From Sphaerulina vaccinii (lineage: Eukaryota; Ascomycota; Dothideomycetes; Mycosphaerellales; Mycosphaerellaceae): a stretch of 64,000 nucleotides of DNA. Where the stretch lies: assembly GCA_022570795.1 (NCBI GenBank), contig JAKUDP010000007.1, forward strand, positions 1,612,001 through 1,676,000, given 5' to 3'. A program made the translations under genes and the position numbers. The notes under the pieces were generated by a model that did not search any database, was not told where the DNA came from, and was given only the letters and a program-made list of their open reading frames with translations. Positions 31,358-40,310 of this stretch are shown here, one piece after another (the first letter of the stretch is position 1; the number at the start of each line of letters is the position of its first letter).

Positions 31358-33703
31358 ATGGAGGACTTCAACGCCCTCGAGGCCAACATCAAGTCTGCGC
31401 TCACATCCACCACACGAAGCGCCCTCTCCCTTGCCAGCGAAGACATTCAATTCCACCGATCACTCGACTCTTCTGTTGGACCGAAACTCGATCAGCAAAA
31501 TGGCCGGCTGCTGAATCTCGCAGAACGATTGATAGGCGCAGCGACGGCGAATACAGAGATTGTACGACCACCGCGACTGAAGGACATAGACTCTGTGGAG
31601 AACAACTGGAAAGCAGTGGTCGATGTCGTGGACAGTCTGCTGGAGCGTGCAGACACTGCGCTGGATGAGTTCACAGGCGCCGTGAAGAGACTGAGTCCGG
31701 GAGTGGAAGCACAGGCAAAGCCGACTAAGGCAGGACGTTCGACACACCAACGAGATCAGCGTATGGAGAAGCCGCAACTACTCTTCGACCATGTACCAAC
31801 AAACAACGATGTGCCACCATTTAAGCCATTGCTGGAAAGCAAGCCGCACGCTACAAAACCTCTCGAGCTTGAGCCATCGATAGCGGAGGGCGCCACGGCA
31901 CCAGCATATCCCAACCCATACCAACACGAGATCGAGAACTACCAGTACCCAGCACAAATATACCAGTCAGCCGAACCGATCATGTACCACCCATTCGATG
32001 AGACGACAGCGACATTTGTAGACACAGAGGAAGCATTGGCGGAGATGTTGGAAGAGCTGAAACAGGTCAAGGAGATTGCAATCGATCTGGAACACCACGA
32101 CAGCAGATCATACATCGGAATAGTATCCTTGATGCAGATCAGCACTCGCGACAAGGACTGGATAGTGGACACACTCAAGCCATGGAGGCGGAAACTGCAG
32201 TGCTTGAACGAGGTCTTTGCAGATCCTAGCATTATAAAAGTGTTGCACGGATCTTTCATGGACATCATGTGGCTACAGCGAGATCTTGGCCTGTACATTG
32301 TAGGACTGTTCGATACGTTCCACGCTGCGAGAGTGCTGGGATATACTTCTGCTAGCTATGCGTTCCTGCTGAATAAGTTCACGGGTGTTGTTGCTCAGAA
32401 GCAGTATCAGACCGCAGACTGGCGAGTGCGACCTCTACCAAAGGAACTATTCGACTATGCGAGAAGTGACACACACTTCTTGCTCTATGTGTTCGACAAC
32501 ATGCGCAACGAGCTGATCTCGAGATCCAACTTCGAGCTGCCAAACCACGAAGGCGACAAGATCTACGACGTTCAGGTGCGAAGCTCAGAAGAAGCACTGC
32601 AACGATATGAGTATCCGGTCTACGACACAGAACTTGGCCAGGGCGTGGGCTGGTACAAGCAGCTATCACGAACGCCTGCGATGTTGAACAAGGAGCAATT
32701 CTCTGTCTACCGAGCTGTGCACCAGTGGCGTGATGAGGTGGCAAGGGAGCAAGACGATAGCGTCAACTATGTCATGCCCAATCACCAGATATTCAGTATT
32801 GCGAAAGCTATGCCTCCGAACAGGCTGGCACTTCTTGGTGTGGCTACTCCGACATCACAGACTGTACGGCTACGAGCAGATGAGCTGCTCAGTCGTATCA
32901 TCAAGGCCAAGGAGGCTGGCAAGAATGGTCTGGAAATGATGGAACTGCTAAATCAAGTCGAGCCACAGAAGCATCGAAGGGCGCCCAAGGAGGCGGCACC
33001 GACGTTGTCGTCGCAAATTCAGCATCTCGTCGAGACTAAGCCGAAAGTTCAGCCATTCGCTGCATCTTCCGATGTGCCAATTCGTAGCACAACCTCGTCG
33101 TTCTGGGGACCAGCGTTCGAGAGTAGTGCTTGGGAGCAGAAGCAGGCCACCGCGAGTGCACCAGGCATATCACTCGCTGTGCCTCTACCCCCACTCACTG
33201 CAGAGATCTTTGCGGATCCATCAGAAATGGAGATCAAGGCCGAGGAGGAATACGAAGCAGATCCTGCGCCATTGCAACCGGAGAACGACGATGATGTCTT
33301 TGTGCTGAAGGATCTAGGCAAGAAGCGCAAGCGTCCCACAGAGCCACTAGATGGCATGGCAGCGAATACGGACGAGATCACTATTCCTGATGAGAGCACG
33401 ATGCGAGCACAGGAGAAAGCAGAGAGGAAAACTGCAAAGCGCGCCGCGAAACAGGCTGCCAAGACTGCTGGTGGTGACGAAGATGAGCTGATAGACGAGA
33501 TGCAGAACGGAGATGATGAGGTCGCCTTCGACTATGCCAGTGCGCCTAGCATACTGAATCCGCCTAGAGAACGTATGAGTGCGAAGGAGAGGAAGAATCA
33601 ACAGAAGCAGGTGAACCCGTACGAGAAGAGTATGGATGCGCCAAAGGGTCTGGCAAGGACGCAGAAGGAGAAGACGGGAAAGAGCATGACCTATAAAGGT
33701 TGA
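31358..33703 (+). CDS. rrp6: Exosome-associated 3'-5' exoribonuclease Rrp6
   Basis: 781 residues from the ATG at 31358. The N-terminal helical region (about 5-110) fits the PMC2NT domain that binds Rrp47. A DEDD-Y exonuclease domain follows: D243 and E245 in AIDLEHHDSRS, D302 in HGSFMDIMWLQRDLG, and Y367 and D371 in YARSDTHFLLY; all catalytic residues are present. An HRDC domain spans about 430-510 (VYRAVHQWRDEVAREQD, PNHQIFSIAKAMP). The C-terminus is Lys-rich and disordered. Rrp6 acts in the nucleus, trimming rRNA and snoRNA 3' ends and degrading aberrant RNA with the exosome. Length and domain order are normal and the gene is intronless. Confidence 0.95.
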   Translation: MEDFNALEANIKSALTSTTRSALSLASEDIQFHRSLDSSVGPKLDQQNGRLLNLAERLIGAATANTEIVRPPRLKDIDSVENNWKAVVDVVDSLLERADTALDEFTGAVKRLSPGVEAQAKPTKAGRSTHQRDQRMEKPQLLFDHVPTNNDVPPFKPLLESKPHATKPLELEPSIAEGATAPAYPNPYQHEIENYQYPAQIYQSAEPIMYHPFDETTATFVDTEEALAEMLEELKQVKEIAIDLEHHDSRSYIGIVSLMQISTRDKDWIVDTLKPWRRKLQCLNEVFADPSIIKVLHGSFMDIMWLQRDLGLYIVGLFDTFHAARVLGYTSASYAFLLNKFTGVVAQKQYQTADWRVRPLPKELFDYARSDTHFLLYVFDNMRNELISRSNFELPNHEGDKIYDVQVRSSEEALQRYEYPVYDTELGQGVGWYKQLSRTPAMLNKEQFSVYRAVHQWRDEVAREQDDSVNYVMPNHQIFSIAKAMPPNRLALLGVATPTSQTVRLRADELLSRIIKAKEAGKNGLEMMELLNQVEPQKHRRAPKEAAPTLSSQIQHLVETKPKVQPFAASSDVPIRSTTSSFWGPAFESSAWEQKQATASAPGISLAVPLPPLTAEIFADPSEMEIKAEEEYEADPAPLQPENDDDVFVLKDLGKKRKRPTEPLDGMAANTDEITIPDESTMRAQEKAERKTAKRAAKQAAKTAGGDEDELIDEMQNGDDEVAFDYASAPSILNPPRERMSAKERKNQQKQVNPYEKSMDAPKGLARTQKEKTGKSMTYKG

Positions 33704-34300
33704 AATGCGCCATGGTCGCTTAACGTAATAGTGGGCAGCCAGCCAGCTACAGCCAGGTATGTATCATAGACACAGTAAGCTCTAGCTCCTTCGACTGAGA
33801 ATCGAAGCTGAACACTATGTTGCTGAGCGCAACTACAAGACGAACACCAACGACATTCCTCCCACAACTGACCGCTCTCACACTCAGGCTTTCTGAATCG
33901 TTCTCTGAAGATTCCTGTGCATCTACAGCCACAAGTCTTTGAGTGAATGAGATTGCGTTCACCTCATCCAGGCAGCAGCGCTGCTATTGTCGCAATGGGG
34001 AAAGAACTGGACTCTGCTTCACTTAGTAAGCTTACGTGGCCTCTCTATTGTTCACCATTGTTCTCATATCAGCTTCACTCCATTACTCCAACCTTGACCA
34101 GCTGTTATAAGAGACAGATACCTTCTCTTGTTCTTCATCTTCATCAAACGAACATCAACACGAATCGAACACATCCTCCCACCACATCAACACGAACCTT
34201 CAAGCTTTCACCACATCAAGTTTGACTGCGCATATCATAGCGTCACATCGCACCAGAGCCATCTTCAACCATTTTCGCGCATCAAGATAGATGCCATTCG
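33704..34300. other. Intergenic, no gene seen
   Basis: The last 100 bases before 34301 are rich in C and A with CATCAA words, a common fungal 5' leader composition. Confidence 0.6.
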
Positions 34301-34804
34301 ATGCTGCGCGAAGACGACGTGCTCACAGACCTGACCATCACTTGTGATAGACGCCATTTCCGAGTGCACAGTGTGGTCATCGGCTCGCAGTGCGAACGTT
34401 TTCTCGATGAGCTCAAGGACCAAAAGGTCAGTTCTGATCAAACCCGCGTCCCACGTTGCAAGCACTAACTCGTATAGGGATCTGCATACAAGCAGATCGA
34501 CATGAGAGGCTACAACGCCGGAGCTGTTTTAGCAATGCTCGACTACTTCTACAGCGGCAACTACACCTACGACGAGCTCACTGTCGCAACCACTCACGAA
34601 GCTATGCTACACGCTCTTGTCGTCCACCTCGCGAAAGAGTATTCCCTCCCAGATCTGGAAGCCTTCGCAATGCGACAGTTTGAGGCAATCATCGCTATAA
34701 CTTGGTCTACTTCCTACTTCGCTGCAATGGTCGAAGCAGTCTACGAAGAGGACATATTCCACGACCTGAAGCCGGTGGTGCTTTGCACAGTTCAGTACCA
34801 TTGA
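34301..34804 (+). CDS. BTB/POZ-domain protein with a premature TGA
   Basis: Exons 34301-34426 and 34478-34804 (51-base intron, GTCAGT donor, CACTAACTC branch, TATAG acceptor, phase 0) encode 150 residues. DVLTDLTITCDRRHFRVHSVVI is the classic BTB start (binding partner and cullin-3 adaptor fold). AMLDYFYSGNYTYDE follows as in fungal BTB proteins, then HLAKEYSLPDLEAFAMRQF. The TGA at 34802-34804 is followed in the same frame by 92 codons that look like the normal C-terminal part (HELFREGSRLRGLL, then FAADIL), so the protein is probably truncated here. An intron removing the stop would be at most about 36 bases, too short. Confidence 0.8.
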
Positions 34805-35083
34805 CATGAGCTCTTCCGCGAGGGCAGTCGACTTCGTGGTCTGCTCCGATCACTTCCAACCTTCGCGGCCGACATCCTCGAAGCCGAAGCCGACAACAGG
34901 ACTGGCGCCGCTTCACGTCGCGGAAGCTCTCCGCTGACTCGTGGAAGAAGCAGAAGTCCAACCCGCGAGCGTGAGTTGTCGCCGGAGTCTCTTGCCATCC
35001 GCAAGGCAATACGAGCGAGTCTGAGTCCAATTCGATCGCCTTCGATCGCGGGCTACCCAGGTCGAGAGTCGCCGGTCCGCTGA
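34805..35083 (+). other. In-frame continuation of the BTB gene after the TGA
   Basis: 92 sense codons then TGA at 35081-35083. The first part matches the helical segment that follows the BTB domain in fungal proteins; the second part is an Arg/Ser/Pro-rich tail (SPTRERELSPES). It is probably the original C-terminus. Confidence 0.65.
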
Positions 35084-35640
35084 GGATGAACAAGACTGAG
35101 TTCGGGCTTCTCTCGTAGCTTGTCTCAGCAGCAAACAACCAGGCAGACGAGCTATACATTTAGACTTGTCGTGTTTCAGTGCGCAAACGGAGCAGGCTGG
35201 CGAACAGTATATCTGGATCTGAGTGGCTGGAAAACCAGGCAGTCGATTATGAGAGCCAGGAGGTAAGCAGATTCCTTCTTTCCAATGTCCGATCTTACGA
35301 ACAGATCCCCTCTCAGGCAACATCGCCAATCTAAGACCACTTGCTAGACTTCTACTATTGCAGAGCCACACGGAGCGCTTGAAAGTATCTCACGCGTACG
35401 CGACTACGGGTGCTACGAACCAGGGAGTGCCGGAGAATAAGGAGGCGCAGAGAAGAATCAGACCCGGACATAAATCTTCTACGCGCGGAAGATATCGAGA
35501 GCGCTACAGTTCTGCATCAACAAGCACTACAGCTACAGCTCTTGCTCCAATGAATCCCATACTCGTCTGTACCCTCGTCCTGATCGCCCGCATCATCGCT
35601 CACTCTGACACCACAGCCACGAACCCCCGCGAAGCAGTGC
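35084..35640. other. Intergenic, no gene supported
   Basis: A donor-like GTAAGC near 35271 is visible but I cannot join it to a frame with coding character. Confidence 0.45.
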
Positions 35641-36441
35641 TCATGAATTTCCGACTTCTTCAGGTGGCGGTTCATAATCCAGCAAGTCTGCAGCGAGCTC
35701 GCAATGGTCGCAGTCGCGGGAGCGCAACGTGTGACTGTTGATGATCGGAGGAGGAATGCATGGCCCAGCCGCCTGTCTCACACACTCTGATAGTGTGGCA
35801 TGGTCTCGTCGCCAAGTCAAGAGCAGTGCGTCTATGATTCTCCTCTGATGGACCTTCCCTTCCTCGCCCAGGGAGTTTCGCAGCTTCCGATACAGTCGTC
35901 TCAGTGCGCCGTGCATGATGCTGGTGCTATAGAGGTTGCTGGACACCCAGACGTAGCTGATCGCCAGTTCCGAAGCTCGTTTCTCTGGTACGCTGAAACG
36001 GTTAAGCCATCGCCTGAGTGGGTCGGTTTCGGGCCAATTCGCGGGATCGCTGCGAGCAAGCTCGATGGTCAACTTGGCCTTTCGTGCTGCTTTATTGTCC
36101 TTTGGCTTTAGCAAGCTGATGTCCTCCTCTGGCAGTCGGTTGAAGAACGTAATGACCTTCGAGAAGTCGTAGTCCATAACCCGAGCCGTGACACAATACA
36201 TTGCTTGACCGACCATCTGAGCATGAACCTGTTTACTTGCAAGGCTGAGATTCGTTGGCATCGCGATACGGAGCTTTTTCGTCAAGTATGCGCCCGTTCC
36301 TTCCAGAACAGCGAGATATATTTCGTTTTGAACTTCGCCAGGGAGGTCCAGAAACGATATGTCATCGTCGCGCTGTTTGGTGGATTCGAGATATTGGCCG
36401 TCTTGCTCAATGCCGGCTTTCTTGGAGCGCGAGTTCGGCAT
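35641..36441 (-). CDS. F-box-like (ELR-type) hypothetical protein
   Basis: 266 residues from the ATG at 36441. The frame is open further upstream but without an ATG and through a minisatellite, so this start is chosen. ISFLDLPGEVQNEIYLAVL (about residues 30-48) is the LPxEVxNxIY motif of the large fungal family of F-box/2EXR-like proteins, followed by LSLASKQVHAQ. The rest is helical with several Trp and Arg residues. CDHCELAADLLDY near the end may bind metal or simply be structural. Substrate and partners are unknown. Confidence 0.7.
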   Translation of the reverse strand: MPNSRSKKAGIEQDGQYLESTKQRDDDISFLDLPGEVQNEIYLAVLEGTGAYLTKKLRIAMPTNLSLASKQVHAQMVGQAMYCVTARVMDYDFSKVITFFNRLPEEDISLLKPKDNKAARKAKLTIELARSDPANWPETDPLRRWLNRFSVPEKRASELAISYVWVSSNLYSTSIMHGALRRLYRKLRNSLGEEGKVHQRRIIDALLLTWRRDHATLSECVRQAAGPCIPPPIINSHTLRSRDCDHCELAADLLDYEPPPEEVGNS

Positions 36442-36445
36442 GGCT

Positions 36446-36529
36446 GGGCTGTTGATGTTGGGCTGTTGATGTTGGGCTGTTGATGTTGGGCTGTTGATGT
36501 TGGGCTGTTGATGTTGAGTTGTTGATGTT
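36446..36529. repeat. 14-bp minisatellite next to a start codon
   Basis: Unit GGGCTGTTGATGTT, five exact copies from 36446 and one variant at 36516-36529. It ends four bases upstream of the ATG of the minus-strand F-box-like gene, so it lies in that gene's 5' leader. Confidence 0.9.
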
Positions 36530-36862
36530 GGCGTACGAGGTGCGTTTGTCCGCTGTATCGTTCGGGGAGTCACTGCTGCGGCAGGCAGTAGAGCAAACAC
36601 GGAAGTCTCGCATGCGAAGTTTGTAGAGAAGGAACAAAGGGTGTCCCGCGCTGACTTCGTCTTTTTCAGCTCGTTCAAGTCAGGAGTGGCAATGTATCAT
36701 TCAGCTGAAGAGTGAGGGAGCGGCGGCGAACATTCTGCTCAAGAGTTCTTGGTAGGGTTGGTAGTTGAAAATTTCCCGACCTTCGAAATTTGAGTCTTTA
36801 GTACCCACCTTCGGTGACTCAAGTAGAAGAAAGCTTGCAGGTACACCGCAACTACCGATGCA

Positions 36863-39838
36863 TCATCCGAGCTCAGCCGTCAGTGGGAGCAGCACATCAA
36901 GCGTTTGCTCGATATGGTCCCACCACCTTGCAAGCCCGGTGTCGTGATTCAATTGTTCTTGTAAGTCGAGATTGATCGTTTCTAGCAGCTTTCTAGACTC
37001 AAGCAGGTTTCTTCGGCCGGCGAGCCATGCTTCCTCAAGATCACACGCATCAGAGACAGCGTCCTTGGCGTGCTTAACGTTCGCGATCTGGACGCCATGG
37101 AGATGCAGGTTCTTGCCTGCCCAATGGGCCAGCCGCTCAGAGCTGTGTAGTACAATGTTGTCGACCAAGCGCAGTTCTTCAAGAGTATTTTTCGTGTTGG
37201 TCAAGAATCCTTTGATGCCTCGCTCAGTGAACACCCAGCCACGCAGATCAAGCTGCTTCAGACTTGTGAAGACCAGGTTCGGGTCAAATAACATGCCAAT
37301 GAGGAATCTCGCGCCTTTTTCAAGACCCTCTTCATCGTAAGGTAAGTCCGTACCCAGCGAAGATATGAGCCCTATGTCCTCTGCTGTAAGCTCAAGGCGC
37401 ACCAAGCTAGAAGAGCAAGACTTCAGCAGCGGCCGAATGAAACTTTTGCGAGAATATGCCTCAAAGTCCAGAACTTCCATATCTGCTATGCCGTCAGGTA
37501 AGAGTTGCAGCGGCAGTTGCAGGCTCTTGAGGTTCGCGAATTTCTCAAAAGGCACGTCGTTACTTAGTAAGAGACTAAAGTCCAGATCGACAGGGATAGC
37601 AGGACGGCAACTAAAGGGACCATAGCGACCGTACGCATCCATGTCTGCATATTGACAGTACTGGTGGCCCCCTATGGTAAAGCTCTGCAGGTTGGCTTCA
37701 GCGCGATTGCAGCACATCTCGAGATTGAATATGAATTGGTCCCATTGGTCTCTGTGATTGGCGATGCCAAGTGCGTCCGGCTCTAGGACCTTGCGATACA
37801 AGCGATGACAGAGCGCAGAGATCTCCTCGTCAACGTGCGCCAGATTGCGGAAGTCTCCAAAACGAACGTGGCGTAGTCTAGGAAGCTTCGCGAAGACTTG
37901 CTCCAGTACCTGTTTAGGAAGATGGCTCTCCTGTAACTTGGACTGGTAGTGGTACGCAGTGGCGTAGGCAGAATAGCCTTGCTGGTAGATCGAATAGTGA
38001 CAACGATCCAAGTCCGATCCAATGTTCTCCGGAATGGCCAGTAAGTCCCTGACATGTTCTGGCATACCACGCCGTAGACGGTGCCACAAGTCAATGCATG
38101 CACTGTCTGTAGGCGAATGGCCCTCTGCGGCGATGCCATTGAGCGACTCTTGGACTGCAGATGCATATGAATCGGGATCAACGGCCTTCATGTCATCGTA
38201 GCAGCTCGCATCGTACAAAAGGTCCGTGACATATTTGCTGAAGTACGGATGTTCCATCACATCAAAGAGTCGGGCGATAGTCTCAACACGCGTTGCGAAG
38301 ACTATTCGTGTGATGAGGTAAGGCGAGCTGTGTTCATGGAAGCCGCGGCATACCAGACGACAGTTCGCTACGTCTTGGCGCCTTGTCAAAAAGCAGAAAA
38401 CTCTGCTGAGAAGCTCAGTTGGCAGCGATAGTATAGGTGCCGAATTAGTCATCGCCTCTACTGTGCCTTGCCTGTGCTCGGACACTGCAAGACCGAGTTG
38501 TCTAAGCTGCGCAATTTCAAGCCTCGCCTTTGCAAGTTCACCTTTGAGCTGCTGTAGTTCCAATTGCTCAGAAGAACAGCCTGTCATGAGGTCCTGAGCT
38601 TGACGAAGCACCCCAGCCGCGGGCTGGACCTGGGTCTCTTGATCCGAACCGGTGCTGGTTGCCATTGCGGGCTGGTGACCGGGGTCACTGGAGTCGTTCT
38701 CACAGCCAATGCTCTCTACGCCAAGTTCTCTTCTCCGCATGCATGCATCGGCGGCTTTAACAGTCTTGCACATGAGGTATCTCTCGAGGAAGCTAGCTTC
38801 AGCGCGACGCTGGAGCCGATCTGTAACCCCAGTTTTGGTCCCGTCGTGTCGTAGAATGATCTCAACGGCTTCTAACATGTTACCATCGAAGAAGTCCTGG
38901 CAAGCATCGGATCTCCCGATGCGCTCTGTCAATGCGTCTACATCGGTTATGGACATCTTGAGCTTTCGAAGACCAGGAAAGGCTCGTCGTAACGTCAACA
39001 AGTCGAGGAAGCCTTCCACAATGATAGACATATGAACAGACCGAATGGAGCTAGCTTGTCGTCTGGAAAGGTGGTGGTCCGCAAACTGTTGGGCGCATTT
39101 CGCTAGCTTGACGTCAAAAGTGTAAGTCTCGTACGGCTGTGTGTGGGCTTCATGATAGATCCTCCGGCAAGCCTTGAGAAGGTCAAGCTGTAGCATAGAC
39201 TCTTTATGCAGTTTGAGGATGTTGGCCGAGGTGGCAGGCCCGAATCTCTGCACGAGTTGTGCCGTTAACTCAAGACAATCATTGCATGTGCCTCGCTCAT
39301 GCCGGAAGTCTGGACCTCCACAGTCTCGCCTGTATGTGCCAGGTTCGAAGTCGTCCAACATCTGCTCGCATGGAGCGTGCCTCTCCACATGAGTTGCGAT
39401 GTATTTGTTGGGAGGTACATCAGACCGTATCTCACCGCCGGGGTGGAAGTGGTGGCCAGGAGTTGAAGTCCTCTGCTTGCTGACGCTATACATCATGTGC
39501 CAGTCATCGTCACGACATATTACATATGTCGCCTTCTGGTATTCTTGAGCTGTTCCCCTGAGCCGCATGCCATCATGCTCTGACTGCCATTCCTTCTCCT
39601 TATTACCACTCCAGAACGGAAGCCACTTATCGGTCGAGTTGCATGTACGGGTTAAGGCATGAATCGTTCCTGTACCGAACACATACTCGTAAATCCGCAT
39701 GCGTACTTCCTTTGGTAGCCGGAACAGTGGAGATTCATGCTGTGCGTCTGCATTTTGCACATCGACGACAGCGTCGGGAGGTCTGCGGGCGGGCTTGCCC
39801 TTGAGAGCACGATTGCGGTCGAAGATGTATCCAAGCAT
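36863..39838 (-). CDS. Fusion of two F-box-like proteins
   Basis: 991 residues from ATG at 39838 (MLGYIFDRNRALKGK); the frame extends upstream only from a GTG. The N-terminal half has PLFRLPKEVRMRIYEYVFG (about residues 35-53), then a conserved His/Cys-rich stretch and LLKACRRIYHEAH, as in fungal ELR/2EXR-type proteins. A Gln/Leu helix near residue 455 links to a second module starting ILSLPTELLSRVFCFLTRRQ with CRLVCRGFHEHSS, a true F-box pattern. Leucine-rich, LRR-like repeats follow (LKQLDLRGWVFTERG, LEELRLVDN). Normally these are separate genes. The whole frame is open without introns, which makes a real fusion likely, though an unrecognised terminator/promoter pair cannot be excluded. Confidence 0.75.
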   Translation of the reverse strand: MLGYIFDRNRALKGKPARRPPDAVVDVQNADAQHESPLFRLPKEVRMRIYEYVFGTGTIHALTRTCNSTDKWLPFWSGNKEKEWQSEHDGMRLRGTAQEYQKATYVICRDDDWHMMYSVSKQRTSTPGHHFHPGGEIRSDVPPNKYIATHVERHAPCEQMLDDFEPGTYRRDCGGPDFRHERGTCNDCLELTAQLVQRFGPATSANILKLHKESMLQLDLLKACRRIYHEAHTQPYETYTFDVKLAKCAQQFADHHLSRRQASSIRSVHMSIIVEGFLDLLTLRRAFPGLRKLKMSITDVDALTERIGRSDACQDFFDGNMLEAVEIILRHDGTKTGVTDRLQRRAEASFLERYLMCKTVKAADACMRRRELGVESIGCENDSSDPGHQPAMATSTGSDQETQVQPAAGVLRQAQDLMTGCSSEQLELQQLKGELAKARLEIAQLRQLGLAVSEHRQGTVEAMTNSAPILSLPTELLSRVFCFLTRRQDVANCRLVCRGFHEHSSPYLITRIVFATRVETIARLFDVMEHPYFSKYVTDLLYDASCYDDMKAVDPDSYASAVQESLNGIAAEGHSPTDSACIDLWHRLRRGMPEHVRDLLAIPENIGSDLDRCHYSIYQQGYSAYATAYHYQSKLQESHLPKQVLEQVFAKLPRLRHVRFGDFRNLAHVDEEISALCHRLYRKVLEPDALGIANHRDQWDQFIFNLEMCCNRAEANLQSFTIGGHQYCQYADMDAYGRYGPFSCRPAIPVDLDFSLLLSNDVPFEKFANLKSLQLPLQLLPDGIADMEVLDFEAYSRKSFIRPLLKSCSSSLVRLELTAEDIGLISSLGTDLPYDEEGLEKGARFLIGMLFDPNLVFTSLKQLDLRGWVFTERGIKGFLTNTKNTLEELRLVDNIVLHSSERLAHWAGKNLHLHGVQIANVKHAKDAVSDACDLEEAWLAGRRNLLESRKLLETINLDLQEQLNHDTGLARWWDHIEQTLDVLLPLTAELG

Positions 39839-40310
39839 TGTGACTCTGCACTTGCTTCCGGACCTCACCTGGGCAAAGTCAGAAAGTGGTATGGCGGAGG
39901 GTTCGAGCTGAAATGAGAGAGCAACCACCGAAATGGTGAAGATGGTTTGACATGATGTCGGCGAAGAAGACGCGTGCACGACATGAGGTCGACGCGTTCA
40001 ATAATGCCAAGCATGATGCAGGAAATCAGTATCCCTTGCCGCAAGGACGACAGCGAGTCGACAGTTCGGCTTATCAACAATACGAGAAGTGCATCCTGTT
40101 CGTGAGATATGATAGTACAGGTCTGGCAGCAAGCACTTTATGCCTATGTGTATGGGAAATGCTTCCAAATTACGGCAATGAGCTCCTCTATAGCGGACAG
40201 TAGAGACAGATATATGAGTTCCAAACTGATGAAGTACATATGTACAGTATATCCAGATGTCATCTCACTATCTACAGCCGTCCACTCATCTACTCATAAA
40301 ACCATATCGC
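39839..40310. other. Intergenic, no gene seen
   Basis: It lies between the 3' end of the MAPR gene and the start of the F-box fusion, both on the minus strand, so it should contain one terminator and one promoter. Confidence 0.55.
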
